Assembly (NCBI RefSeq): GCF_003074135.1
Contig: NZ_PPDK01000004.1
Location: forward strand, 1-64,000
From: Euzebya tangerina
GTDB taxonomy: Bacteria; Actinomycetota; Nitriliruptoria; Euzebyales; Euzebyaceae
Length of the DNA: 64,000 nucleotides
Direction: 5' to 3'
Below are positions 43,813-52,535 of the stretch, piece by piece. Position 1 is the stretch's first letter; the number at the start of each line of letters is the position of its first letter. The notes below the pieces were generated by a model that saw nothing but the letters and a program-made list of their open reading frames with translations, was not told the origin of the DNA and did not search any database. Both the position numbers and the translations under genes were made by a program.

Positions 43813-44893
43813 TCGTAACCCGATCCAGGAGCTGGGCGGTCATTTCCGATACACCGCTATTGCTCGACACGGCCTTCGCGTTATGAGCGGCCAACTCGGC
43901 GCGCTCTGCCGTGGCCATCCGGTGTGCCGTCGCCAGGTGCCTTGACCATGCAGGCGCGTCGTCCGGGTCCGCAGGCCAGTACCGAACATCCCATCGGTCC
44001 TGCGCGCTGCGGTAGGCCGCAAGGTCGGAGACGATCGGTATGCAGCCGTACAACATCCCCTCCAGCAGCGAGTTGGAGAGCATGTCCTCGCGAGCAGCGG
44101 AGGCGAAGACATCGGATGTGCGCATGCGCTCGCAGAGGGTCGCGTGGTCCAAAGGACCGACGTCGCGGACGTTGACGTCCGCAGTCTCTGCCTCTCGGAG
44201 GAGTGCGGACAGGTGGTCTCTCTCCTCGGATGTAGGGGCCGGATAGATCAGGTCCAGGCGGAAGCGGGCATCCCCAGCCTCCTGCGCCAATGCGACCGCA
44301 TGGATCAGGTGCGAGATGCGCCAGTGAGGATCCACCCGCCGGGGATGGATGATGACGGTCTCCTCCCCTCCACTCCCCGGCGCCGATCGCAGGACGTCGT
44401 CGTACACGGGCACGCCCCAGGGGAGGGAGATGAACCGGCCGTGCAGTGACCGCTTCGCCACCGACTCTGCGAGCGGCTGGATATCAGCCGTCGACCCGTA
44501 GACCACGTCGGCGCGACGAAGCGCGATCCTGGCGAGTTGGGTCAGTACCGCTGAGCCCCTCGCGTGCGCGTACAGATCACTTCCGTACAGCGTGAGGAGC
44601 ATGGGCGCGTCAACCGTGACGAGGGCTGAGGCGAAGCCGTAGGAGGTTGCGCCGTGTGCGTCCACGAGGTCCGGATCGAGGCGTCGGAACAGCTGTCTCA
44701 ACCGCCAGGCGGCACCGAGGTAGGTCAGTCCCCCAGCGCCGGCGCTGGGCAGACACACTTGTTCGTACTCGCTGGGGGGAGACGTGTCCGGGTGCATCGT
44801 CGCGACGATGACCTCGTGACCCATCTTCGCCATCGCGGTCGCGCGATGTCTCACCAGGGGATAGTTGCCCCGGGCGGCGACGAGGATCTTCAC
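43793..44893 (-). CDS. Glycosyltransferase family 4 (GT-B)
   Basis: The 366-residue protein starts MKILVAARGNYPLVRHRATA and has a Rossmann acceptor domain with LVDAHGATSYGFASALV and LTLYGSDLYAHARG. Its donor domain contains ETVIIHPRRVDPHWRISHLI and the retaining-GT motif SAAREDMLSNSLLEGMLYGC, followed by IPIVSD. It probably adds one sugar to the repeat unit. It starts with GTG in a 4-bp overlap with the upstream aminotransferase, in the leftward operon 46089-40906. Confidence 0.9.
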   Translation of the reverse strand: MKILVAARGNYPLVRHRATAMAKMGHEVIVATMHPDTSPPSEYEQVCLPSAGAGGLTYLGAAWRLRQLFRRLDPDLVDAHGATSYGFASALVTVDAPMLLTLYGSDLYAHARGSAVLTQLARIALRRADVVYGSTADIQPLAESVAKRSLHGRFISLPWGVPVYDDVLRSAPGSGGEETVIIHPRRVDPHWRISHLIHAVALAQEAGDARFRLDLIYPAPTSEERDHLSALLREAETADVNVRDVGPLDHATLCERMRTSDVFASAAREDMLSNSLLEGMLYGCIPIVSDLAAYRSAQDRWDVRYWPADPDDAPAWSRHLATAHRMATAERAELAAHNAKAVSSNSGVSEMTAQLLDRVTSAISRP

Positions 44894-46089
44894 GGTGCGC
44901 GCAGGGCCCGGCCGATCGCAGGAGCCCGATCGTGCGCGCGGGCGATGAGGTCACAGACCACGGTGACATCCGCCAACGTCATGGCGGTGCCGGTGGGCAG
45001 GACCATGACCTGCTTGGCCACTCGCTCCGTGGCCTGTAGCGAATCCGCGACGTCGGATCCCCGCTCGCGGTAGGGGCTCATCCGGTGACAGCCGGGGTAG
45101 AAGTACCGCCGCGCGCGCACGTTGTCCGCCCATAGTGCGTCGACCAGTTCATCCCGGCTCAGCCCGAATTCCTCGGCATCGACCTGCGTGACGACGTACT
45201 GCCCGTTGGTGCGGGTCGCCCCAGGGTCCCAGAGGGTGATCCCCGGGACCTGCGCGAGGCGGTTGCGGTACCGCTCGAGCACCGCGTGGTTGTGCTCCAC
45301 GATGTGCTGCATCACCGCGAGCATCGAGAGCCCCTGTGCCGCAGACACCTCGTTCAGCTTGGCGTTGGTGCCGAGTCTCGTGACCTCGTCGTACCCGGCG
45401 AAGCCGAAGTTTCGCCGCAGCCGCAGTTCGGCTGCCAGCGCATCGTCGTCGGTAAGTACCGCGCCCCCCTCGAAGGTGTTGATGAACTTGGTGGCGTGGA
45501 ACGAGAGCGTCGACGCCACGCCGTGAGCCCCTATGCCGCGGCCGTGCAGGGTGCTGCCGAAGGCGTGGGCCGCGTCATAGACGAGGGGGATGCCGTCGAG
45601 CTCCGAGATGTCCAGGCTCTTGGCGTCGAGGATGCCGCCCCACAGATGCACCCCGACCACGACCGCGGTCTCAGGGGTAAGGGCCGAAGTCACAGAGGAC
45701 TGGTAGAGGTGATGGGTGTCCTCTTCGATGTCGGCAAAAACGGCATCCAAGCCCGCCCACTCGGCGGCGTGCGGTGTCGCGATGAAGGTGAAGCTCGGAA
45801 CGACAGCCGAGCCGCGGAGCCCCATGGTGTCCAAGAGCAGCGTCGCGGCCAGGGTGCCGTTAGCGACGGCAATGCAGTGACGTGCCTCTGAGATCGAGGC
45901 CACCTGCTCTTCGAACTCGCGGACGAGCGGCCCGTCGTTGGTGAGCCACCGCCGGTCCAAGACGTCCTCAACCATCCGGGTGAACGCGGCCCGGTCACCC
46001 AGGTTTGGGCGCCCCACGTGGAGGGGCTCCGCGAAGGCCCGCGCGCCGCCCAGGACCGCCAGATCCTGAGCTTGGTCAGCGGTGGTCAT
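44890..46089 (-). CDS. DegT/DnrJ/EryC1/StrS-type aminotransferase
   Basis: The 399-residue PLP enzyme has the family start FAEPLHVGRPNLGDRAAFTR, cofactor loop CIAVANGTLAATLLLDTM, PLVYDAAHAFGSTLHG (cofactor Asp) and LSFHATKFINTFEGGAVLTD with the catalytic Lys. It is only distantly similar to the aminotransferase at 34695-35840, so it probably acts on a different sugar. It opens the leftward operon. The divergent acyltransferase begins only about 25 bp away, so its promoter must overlap that gene's start. Confidence 0.92.
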   Translation of the reverse strand: MTTADQAQDLAVLGGARAFAEPLHVGRPNLGDRAAFTRMVEDVLDRRWLTNDGPLVREFEEQVASISEARHCIAVANGTLAATLLLDTMGLRGSAVVPSFTFIATPHAAEWAGLDAVFADIEEDTHHLYQSSVTSALTPETAVVVGVHLWGGILDAKSLDISELDGIPLVYDAAHAFGSTLHGRGIGAHGVASTLSFHATKFINTFEGGAVLTDDDALAAELRLRRNFGFAGYDEVTRLGTNAKLNEVSAAQGLSMLAVMQHIVEHNHAVLERYRNRLAQVPGITLWDPGATRTNGQYVVTQVDAEEFGLSRDELVDALWADNVRARRYFYPGCHRMSPYRERGSDVADSLQATERVAKQVMVLPTGTAMTLADVTVVCDLIARAHDRAPAIGRALRAP

Positions 46090-46114
46090 GGGGCAGCGGG
46101 ATACGTTGCGGGAT

Positions 46115-46708
46115 ATGAACGGCGATCAGCACGGTGAACGATGGGTCCTTTTGGGAGGCGGTGGCCACGCCCTCGATGTGCTTTGGGCCGTACACGGTAG
46201 CCGCCGAGCACTCGGTTTCGTGGCAGACACCGCACCGACCGAGGAAGGCCTGAGGCGACTCGGACTCCGGTATCTCGGACCGCCAGCTGAGGTTCCCACC
46301 TTGGACGCGCGGGTGGTCCCGGCGATCGGCTATCCCGTGCCCCGGTGGACCGTAATCACCAGAGATGGCCTTGAATCGTATCTCGCCCGTCCCGTGGTGA
46401 GCCCGGATGCGCGGGTTCACCCGACGGCGGAGTTGGCAGAAGGCGTCGTGGTCATGGCGGGCGCGAAGGTATGTGCAGGCGTTCGGCTGGGCCCGGCCAC
46501 CCTGGTGTCCTACAACGGCTTCGTGGGACACGGCAGCACGCTCGGCACGTCGGTCAGCGTTATGCCGAACGCCTCGGTTTGTGGAGATGTCATCGTGGGC
46601 GACCTCTCCCTTGTCGGGGCGAACGGATGCGTGCTGGAGGAACGCGTTCTGGCCGCAAGATCCGTCGTTCCGGCAGGAAGCACCTTTCGTTCCGCAAATT
46701 CCGAGTAG
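46115..46708 (+). CDS. NeuD/PglD-like sugar O- or N-acyltransferase
   Basis: The 197-residue protein has an N-terminal Rossmann-like part (WVLLGGGGHALDVLWAV) and a C-terminal left-handed beta-helix (VSPDARVHPTAELAEGVVVM, VGHGSTLGTSVSVMPNASVC, VLEERVLAARSVVPAGSTF). This is the PglD/NeuD architecture, which acetylates UDP-amino sugars or sialic-type sugars made by a DegT aminotransferase, here the divergent neighbour. ATG at 46115 is preferred to GTG at 46082, which would overlap the divergent gene. The decayed DegT gene just downstream may have been its earlier partner. Confidence 0.85.
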   Translation: MNGDQHGERWVLLGGGGHALDVLWAVHGSRRALGFVADTAPTEEGLRRLGLRYLGPPAEVPTLDARVVPAIGYPVPRWTVITRDGLESYLARPVVSPDARVHPTAELAEGVVVMAGAKVCAGVRLGPATLVSYNGFVGHGSTLGTSVSVMPNASVCGDVIVGDLSLVGANGCVLEERVLAARSVVPAGSTFRSANSE

Positions 46709-46904
46709 TCGTGCCCTTTGCACCTGGACTTCGCTGAACAGTTGACACAAACGCTGGCGAAGACTCAGGCCGGAACTCCAGTAGGCACCTGTTCGGTCGA
46801 CGAACCATCGGACCCCATCCTCGGGGCTCAGGATAGAGGAATGGCGGAGGTGTCCATCAAATGGGGGCAGCGCATTCACAGGCGGCCAACGTCAGCGTCG
46901 ACCT

Positions 46905-47140
46905 CTACACCCCGTCCCCGGCCTTGACCCCCGCCAGCTCGAGCCCCAGATGAAGGGCCGCGGTCCCGCTAGAGAGCGCGACTGCACAGCCCTCTGGCAG
47001 CCCGAGGTAGGGCACATCTCCACCTCCAAGGCATCGAGGTCAGGCCCAACCGGGGCGACCCAGCGGGAGTCGAACGCCGAGAGCAGCGCTTCCCGCTCGG
47101 CGCTCGTCATGTCGGGTGGCGAGAGCCAGATCTTGTCCAC
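46905..47140 (-). pseudogene. Decayed DegT/DnrJ/EryC1 aminotransferase (N-terminal fragment)
   Basis: From GTG 47140 the frame reads DKIWLSPPDMTSAEREALLS and WVAPVGPDLDALEVE, the standard start of a sugar aminotransferase. Near 47010-47022 the reading frame shifts and continues GDVPYLGLPEGCAVALSSG then TAALHLGLELAGVKAGDGV, before a TAG stop near 46905. Only about 75 of some 380 residues remain. The rest of the 46709-47275 gap (567 bp) shows nothing recognisable apart from the DnaA-box match and the promoter below. Confidence 0.85.
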
Positions 47141-47184
47141 CTCGGCACCGTAACCGCCAGTGGACCGAAGCGCCGAGGTCGCGC

Positions 47185-47193
47185 TTATCCACA
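47185..47193. other. Consensus DnaA-box sequence
   Basis: TTATCCACA is followed by GGCTGGCGCACGG, similar to the sequence after the box at 10329 (GCCTGTCCACAGG). Both lie next to CWB2 genes. The significance is unknown. Confidence 0.3.
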
Positions 47194-47211
47194 GGCTGGC
47201 GCACGGCTGGA

Positions 47212-47239
47212 TTGACAGTCAGTCGCGAGCTCGTACCTT
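47212..47239 (+). promoter_or_regulatory. Promoter for the CWB2 gene at 47276
   Basis: A perfect -35 TTGACA (47212-47217), 16-bp spacer and TACCTT (47234-47239) as a weak -10. It is followed by a good ribosome-binding site (GGGGAGA, from about 47263) ahead of ATG 47276. Confidence 0.5.
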
Positions 47240-47275
47240 CAAGTGTTATCGATGTATGACACGGGGAGAAACGAT

Positions 47276-49234
47276 ATGAAGCTAAATAGAATGATCTCCA
47301 TCGGACTTGCAGTGGCGCTCTGCTCGGCGATGGGCGGTCCCGCTCAGGCAGGACCAACGGACCCGTCACCACCCGAGCTTCCGTCGCCGCCAGAACTCCC
47401 CGGCGAGCCAATCGGCACGAACAACGCTGCGTTCTTCGTGGGAGCGCCAAATGGGGATCCGGCCGCGACATCCGTGACGCTCAGTCAGTCGGTGTTCGAG
47501 ACAGCAGAGTCGGTTGTCATCGCTCGGAAGGATGTCTTTGCCGACTCGCTGACATCGGGCAGCGTGCAAGGCCGCAGTCGTCCGCTCTTGCTCACGAGCG
47601 GCGACGGACTCGATCCGGTCGTGGCCGACGAGATCGTGAGGCTCGGTGCGCGGAGTGCGGCGATCCTGGGCGGTGAGGCGGCCCTCTCCGAGCAAGTGGT
47701 CTCCGACCTCAGCCGGCTGAACCTCACCGTCGTGCGGTATGCCGGCCCCAACCGCGTCGAGACGGCGCTGGAGGTCGCCCGGGCGTTCTTCCGGAACCCG
47801 GACGCGCTGATCGTAGCTCGAGCCTTTGGGGACGCCACCGATGAGACGAGAGCGTTCGTCGACTCGATTTCGGCGGGCGCTCTTGCGGCAGACATCAGCG
47901 CGCCCATCCTCCTCACGGACTCCGACAAGCTGAGTCCATCGGTCAAGCAGTACATCGACGGCTTCCGCGGCACCGTCTACGTCGTGGGTGGCGAGGCAGC
48001 CATCTCCGAGCAGGCGTTCAAGACCATCCAGGGCAGCCCCGGCGTGGCGGCCTTCCGGATCGCCGGAAGCGAGCGGGTCGGCACGGCAGCCGCGGTTGCA
48101 CAGCTCCGAGGGTTCAACACGACCTTGAAGCCAACGGCAGCAGAACCGCGGTCCGTCGTGCTCGTCGATGCCGGAAGTCGTCCGGACGCCTGGGTGGGCG
48201 GCTTCGCAGCCGCGGCGTACTCGGCGACATTTGCGGCCCCCATCCTCCTCACGTACCCGGACTTCGTCCCTGGACCGACAGCGGTGACTCTGCTGGAGGG
48301 GGTGGATCCCGTGGTTGTTGCCTGCCTCCCACCGCTCACCGAGAGCGGATGTGCGCTAGCCGCAAGGAACGGTGCGGGACCACAGCCTGTTGAGATGGAC
48401 TTCGGCGCCCCGGGGCTGACGTACATGTATCCACCAGCCGAACTAAGCGACAGTTCCACCGCGAACTGGCAGGGCTTCCGCAGCGGTGGAGGGTGCTCGT
48501 TCCCTGACCCGCCGCCGCTGGAACCACGACCGGGCGAGATGCTGATCGAGCAGTCGTACTCGGCGTCATCGTGTGTCATGGGCATCGAGGTCGGCACGCC
48601 ATCTGGCCTCCTGCGGCAGCGTTACTACTCGCTGAGCGACGGTTTGCCTATCCAAGGCTCCGACACCGCTCCAACCTTCGCGGGCAGCGGCACCAGACGG
48701 AACGAGACGATCAGCGTGTTCGAAGAGCCGCTGCGCTGGTTCTTCTGCCATGGCACAGGAGGAGATCCCACGAGTTCTGCATGCGAACTGATGCTGAGCA
48801 TCAAGCCAGTCAACACGCTCATCGCGGAGATTACGTTCGCACCATCCCCGGAGTGCGCCAACGGGAGCCTGGCAACATGGTCCAGGGACAACGTCGGTCT
48901 GACCCGGTGGACCTACGGCGCCTTCGACTTCGATAGCATCTTCGACTGCAACCAAGCCTCCTCACTAGCGTTCCAGGAGTTCTCCAACGATGTCTTCTGT
49001 GAAGCGGTCATTCGCGCGACGCAGGAGGTTCAGGCCTCTGATGGGGTCCTCAACCTCATGGCGATCGGAGGGCTGGATGCAATCGACACAGAATCACCCA
49101 CGCGAACGACGATTCAGTCGATCGCAGCTGGCCGGCCGGGTGGCGAGACGTACAACACGTCGCGACCGTTCAAAGAGGGCGCATGTGCACACTTTCTCCG
49201 CTTCAGCTCGATCGCTCGGCAGACTGATCTTTAG
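47276..49234 (+). CDS. Secreted CWB2 cell-wall-binding protein with Cys-rich C-terminal domain
   Basis: The 652-residue protein has a signal peptide (MISIGLAVALCSAMGGPAQA), a short Pro-rich spacer and three CWB2 repeats (about 55-360; AAILGGEAALSEQVVSDLSR, RYAGPNRVETALEVARAFF, VYVVGGEAAISEQAFK, RIAGSERVGTAAAVAQL). The C-terminal region of about 280 residues has at least nine cysteines, and I do not recognise it. ATG 47276 has a clear ribosome-binding site and the start at 47243 does not. Its 3' end overlaps the following lipoprotein gene by 50 bp, so the two are probably expressed together. Confidence 0.85.
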   Translation: MKLNRMISIGLAVALCSAMGGPAQAGPTDPSPPELPSPPELPGEPIGTNNAAFFVGAPNGDPAATSVTLSQSVFETAESVVIARKDVFADSLTSGSVQGRSRPLLLTSGDGLDPVVADEIVRLGARSAAILGGEAALSEQVVSDLSRLNLTVVRYAGPNRVETALEVARAFFRNPDALIVARAFGDATDETRAFVDSISAGALAADISAPILLTDSDKLSPSVKQYIDGFRGTVYVVGGEAAISEQAFKTIQGSPGVAAFRIAGSERVGTAAAVAQLRGFNTTLKPTAAEPRSVVLVDAGSRPDAWVGGFAAAAYSATFAAPILLTYPDFVPGPTAVTLLEGVDPVVVACLPPLTESGCALAARNGAGPQPVEMDFGAPGLTYMYPPAELSDSSTANWQGFRSGGGCSFPDPPPLEPRPGEMLIEQSYSASSCVMGIEVGTPSGLLRQRYYSLSDGLPIQGSDTAPTFAGSGTRRNETISVFEEPLRWFFCHGTGGDPTSSACELMLSIKPVNTLIAEITFAPSPECANGSLATWSRDNVGLTRWTYGAFDFDSIFDCNQASSLAFQEFSNDVFCEAVIRATQEVQASDGVLNLMAIGGLDAIDTESPTRTTIQSIAAGRPGGETYNTSRPFKEGACAHFLRFSSIARQTDL

Positions 49235-49658
49235 GCAGGTTGCGACGTGCTTGACGGTCATCCTCGTGGTGGCGGGTTGCACCCCGATCGACGTCGACCC
49301 GACTCCGTCGCCAAGCCCCGCACCGACGCCTGTCACTGCTTCCGAGGATCCCGACTGCGATGCGATCGTCAACTCCCTGCTTGAGGAGTTGCGCCTCGTG
49401 ACGGACCTGACCCTGGCTGGCGAACAGAGCTTCGAGGACGGGTTCTCCGAGATTGACTTCGAGGGACTGGAGGGATGCCCACCCATCTCGACGACGGAGC
49501 AGGAGGAGCTAGTCGCGGGCGTCCGAAGGCTGGCCGATGAGGTGGCCGACAACGCCGAGGTCGGGGCTGACGGCAACCCCAGCCCAGAGGTGCTCGAGGT
49601 GTTGACCGGTCTGGCCAACTTCGGCGCCATCCTGACCGTGACCGAGCCTCCCGAGTGA
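49185..49658 (+). CDS. Small lipoprotein, paralogue of the next gene's C-terminal domain
   Basis: The 157-residue product starts at GTG 49185 with AGAGGG 6 bp upstream. It has a hydrophobic segment ending in a lipobox (ILVVAGC), a Pro/Ser spacer, and a domain with VTDLTLAGEQSFEDGFSEID, EGCPP, EELVAGVRRLADEVAD and the ending ANFGAILTVTEPPE. This domain is nearly the same as the last 110 residues of the next gene, pointing to a recent duplication. It overlaps the end of the CWB2 gene in another frame. Function unknown; it should be membrane-anchored and extracytoplasmic. Confidence 0.72.
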   Translation: MHTFSASARSLGRLIFRQVATCLTVILVVAGCTPIDVDPTPSPSPAPTPVTASEDPDCDAIVNSLLEELRLVTDLTLAGEQSFEDGFSEIDFEGLEGCPPISTTEQEELVAGVRRLADEVADNAEVGADGNPSPEVLEVLTGLANFGAILTVTEPPE

Positions 49659-49736
49659 TTCGTCGACGACGTCTTGTGATCGTGCGAGCCCACCTCGAAG
49701 GCGACCCATTCACCCAACCGAGCCGGAGAAGCACCG

Positions 49737-50930
49737 GTGACCCGGGGCCTTGACACGAGTCGCTCAATACCTAGCGTGAGCCCTATCGAGTCGGTACATA
49801 GGACCACCGTGCTCGCACTCATCTGCGTGATAGCAGCTGCCGTCCTCTCGTCCTGCGTCTCCGGCACTGACGATGGTCCGTCGCCAAGTCCCCTTGGCCG
49901 GCCGAGCGAGATCAGCGACGAGCCGGAGCTCGCCTGCGACGAGGTCATCGACACGATCCTGACTGAGATGCAGACGGTCGTCGACAGTGCGCTTGCTGGC
50001 AGCGGGACGTTCCAGGATGACTTTGCAGCTATCGACATCCAGTCGCCCGACGGCTGCCCGTCGAATCCCGACGGGCGCGAAGAACTCGTCGCCGGGATGA
50101 TGGACATCGTCGGCGGGGTCTATGAGCAATCGAGCCTCTCGGAAGACGGCCAGCTGACCGATCTCGAGTTCGAGATCGCGAACATCCTCGCCGGGATCAG
50201 CGTGACACTCGAAATGACTGAGTTGCCGGTCGAGACGCCAGGTCCAGCGGACGCTACGGAGCTCCCGGGTGTTGTTGCGTGCGAGGACCTGGGAGATGCC
50301 TACATCTCCGCCCTTAGCGTCACGATCCAGTCAGCCCTTGCCGATAGAGCAGACGTGGATGCCGCAGATCTGGCCGGAGTGAGCGTGCTGACCGAGTCGG
50401 AGTGTCCCGACGACCAGACCGACCGCCCCGAAGTCGTCCTTGACATCGGCAACCTTGCCTTCGAGATCGAACTGGGTGAGGGGCCGTTCGCCGACGCAGA
50501 TGAATCGGCACGCGCTCGTGCCGCCGACACGCTGTGGGGCGCTGCCCTGGATCTCACCTTGAACGGCATCCCATCAGAGCCAGTCGCACCTTCCACCCCC
50601 GCGGCGGTCACCGAGACGGAGCGCGTCGATTGTGATGACTTCGCAGAGTCAGCGCTCGGACAGCTGCAGGTTGTGACCGACCTGGCGCTCGAGGGAGAGC
50701 AGAGCTTCCAGGACGGCTTCGCCGAGATCGACTTCGAGCCACCGGAGGGGTGCCCACCCTCGCCTGACGAGCAGGAGGAACTCGTGGACGGCGTCCGGGA
50801 ACTTGCCGACGAGGTTGCGACCCGGGCCGACGTCGGGCCTGACGGCACTCCGGCGCCGGAGGTACTCGAGGTGCTCGAAGGTCTGGCCAACTTTGGAGCC
50901 ATCCTCACCGTCACCGAGCCGCCGGAGTGA
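49737..50930 (+). CDS. Lipoprotein with three related domains
   Basis: The 397-residue protein has a signal ending in a lipobox (AAAVLSSC, Cys near residue 40) followed by three homologous units. Each begins with Cys-Asp/Glu plus a helix (CDEVIDTILTEMQTVVDSAL; CEDLGDAYISALSVTIQSAL; CDDFAESALGQLQVVTDLAL) and carries a second Cys about 45 residues later (DGCPSNPD; SECPDDQ; EGCPPSPD), so each unit probably has one disulfide. The third unit nearly matches the preceding lipoprotein. GTG 49737 has GGAG 8 bp upstream; GTG 49776 lacks one. Family unknown. Confidence 0.75.
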   Translation: MTRGLDTSRSIPSVSPIESVHRTTVLALICVIAAAVLSSCVSGTDDGPSPSPLGRPSEISDEPELACDEVIDTILTEMQTVVDSALAGSGTFQDDFAAIDIQSPDGCPSNPDGREELVAGMMDIVGGVYEQSSLSEDGQLTDLEFEIANILAGISVTLEMTELPVETPGPADATELPGVVACEDLGDAYISALSVTIQSALADRADVDAADLAGVSVLTESECPDDQTDRPEVVLDIGNLAFEIELGEGPFADADESARARAADTLWGAALDLTLNGIPSEPVAPSTPAAVTETERVDCDDFAESALGQLQVVTDLALEGEQSFQDGFAEIDFEPPEGCPPSPDEQEELVDGVRELADEVATRADVGPDGTPAPEVLEVLEGLANFGAILTVTEPPE

Positions 50931-50956
50931 CCGGGCTTCGGTAGGCTGCGCCGCGA

Positions 50957-51597
50957 TGCAGTCGCTACCAGCACCCCGCGGATCCTGATCACCGGTCAAC
51001 CGGGCTCGGGCACGTCCACCGTCGCCCCTCTTGTCGCCGAGGCCTTTGATCGCAGTGCCCACGTCGAGGGCGACATCACCCGCGCGTCCATCGTCGGCGG
51101 CTTCGTCCAGCCGGCTCACCCTCCCCCACGAGCAACTGGCGCAGTTCGCCCTGGGACGCCGCATCGTCGTCGACTGGGCAACCACCCTGGCCGAGGCCGA
51201 CTCCGTCCCGGTGATCACCGACGGCCCCGTCCCGCCCGCACCTCAGTTCGTTGAGCAGTTCGGCCCCCTCCTCCACCCCGACACCGTCCCGCTCGTCTTC
51301 CTCATTGACGCCGGAGTGGTCAAGCCGCGACTGGCCGCACGAGCCGGACCCTTCGACGGGTTCCTGGCCACCCTGATGGACCCCGCCTACGCCCTGATCG
51401 CCGAGTGGGACCTGACCGGTTGGACCGTCATCGACTCCACCACCCAGTCGCCGGAGGAGACCGCCCGGGAGATCGTGGCCGCGCCCGTCATCAGACCTGA
51501 ACGGCGTCGCTACCTCGAACGGATGGCGCCGGTCGGTCTCGGGGTCGGGACCGTAGGGAACATGAGGTCGCCCACCCCAACCAGGTCCGCAACCTGA
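50957..51597 (+). pseudogene. Broken P-loop kinase-like gene
   Basis: One frame encodes RILITGQPGSGTSTVAPLVA and AFDRSAHVEGDITRASIVGG, a zeta-toxin/adenylate-kinase-like start. It has no start codon in frame before the previous gene's stop. Near 51110-51130 the sequence shifts into another frame: LTLPHEQLAQFALGRRIVVD, VPLVFLIDAGVVKPRLAARA, LIAEWDLTGWTVIDSTTQSP. The P-loop reads GSGTST, with Thr replacing the essential Lys, so the gene was probably already inactive or diverged. An intact frame from 51031 (188 residues) covers only the C-terminal part. Confidence 0.75.
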
Positions 51598-51600
51598 ACC

Positions 51601-52044
51601 TCAGGTCTCCAGGTGCTCTAAGACCTCTGGGATGCTGAGCACGCCGATCTCCCGCGACCTGAGCCACTCCCGAACGCGGTCATCCTCCAAGAAGTCATGG
51701 TCCCCGGTCACGATCACCGACGCGTTGCCAATCAGCGCCGCCGAGACCACGTGGAGGTCCTGCTCGTCGCGCAGGGGGACGTCGACTCCAGAGACCCACG
51801 CGTCTGCATCAACGGACGGCACGTAGGGCCGAAGCAGCTCGAGCACGGCGGCGACATCGGTCTCGGTGACGCCGTACTCGGCGATCTTCGGCCGCCTGAG
51901 AACATCCACGATCTCGCGAACCAGGTGCCACGTGCAAACCGGTTCGAGGCGGCGATCCCGCACCGCCCGGACGACCTTGCCGGCCTTCGACGAGGGCTGA
52001 ATGAGCCCGGACACCCAGACGTTGGTGTCGATGACGGCTCGCAT
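51601..52044 (-). CDS. PIN-domain toxin (COG1569-like)
   Basis: The 147-residue PIN ribonuclease-like protein begins MRAVIDTNVWVSGLIQPSSK. It has REIVDVLRRPKIAEYGVTE, the acidic DEQDLHVVSAALI and VIVTGDHDFLEDDRV, the expected acidic active-site set. It forms a toxin-antitoxin pair with the gene just upstream; start and stop overlap by 1 base (TGATG). A decayed relative of its C-terminal part lies at 55685-55800 in the same orientation. Confidence 0.88.
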   Translation of the reverse strand: MRAVIDTNVWVSGLIQPSSKAGKVVRAVRDRRLEPVCTWHLVREIVDVLRRPKIAEYGVTETDVAAVLELLRPYVPSVDADAWVSGVDVPLRDEQDLHVVSAALIGNASVIVTGDHDFLEDDRVREWLRSREIGVLSIPEVLEHLET

Positions 52045-52328
52045 CAGCTCGCCGGTCGGTCCCGCACCTCCCTCACGGCTTCCAGAACGTCGCTCGTGAC
52101 CTCCGCCTCAGTGAAGTCCTCTTGCCCAGCGATGCGGTCACGACGCACCAACAGCTCATCGAAGCGACGCTCCCACTCGTCTGGCTCGATTGCCACGACA
52201 CCCTGTCGCTCGAGCCAGTCGTCCAAGGCGTGGCGCACCAGCGCCGCCACCGACTCATCGCGCCGATCGCTCAGACGACGGAGCAGGTCCAACTGTCGGT
52301 CTTCCAGGTAGATGTTGGTGCGCCGCAT
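52044..52328 (-). CDS. Ribbon-helix-helix antitoxin
   Basis: The 94-residue protein starts MRRTNIYLEDRQLDLLRRLS and SDRRDESVAALVRHALDDWL, a ribbon-helix-helix DNA-binding domain, followed by an acidic tail for toxin binding. ATG 52328 is preferred to 52349, which adds a non-conserved seven-residue extension. It is the first gene of the pair with the PIN toxin, and the complex probably autorepresses. Confidence 0.85.
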   Translation of the reverse strand: MRRTNIYLEDRQLDLLRRLSDRRDESVAALVRHALDDWLERQGVVAIEPDEWERRFDELLVRRDRIAGQEDFTEAEVTSDVLEAVREVRDRPAS

Positions 52329-52535
52329 ACATACACCATACATCGGCACTCAGAACAGTCGAGGTCACACGACCTTCTCGTGAACCCCTGACCCGCTGGA
52401 CGGTCTACCGGTCAGCCGCCGAGTGGGCCGTGGCTGGACACCACGCTGCCGAGTGATCCCCAGAGTCGTGGGTGTAGGCCCTCCGCTCGATCACGATTGC
52501 AGTCATGCCGAGTCGTCCCGATGACGGAGAGGTGG

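Noticed and set aside
46709-46904. C-terminal remainder of the decayed DegT gene
   Set aside because: I could not match any of the three minus-strand frames to a DegT C-terminus, so the relic is called only to 46905.
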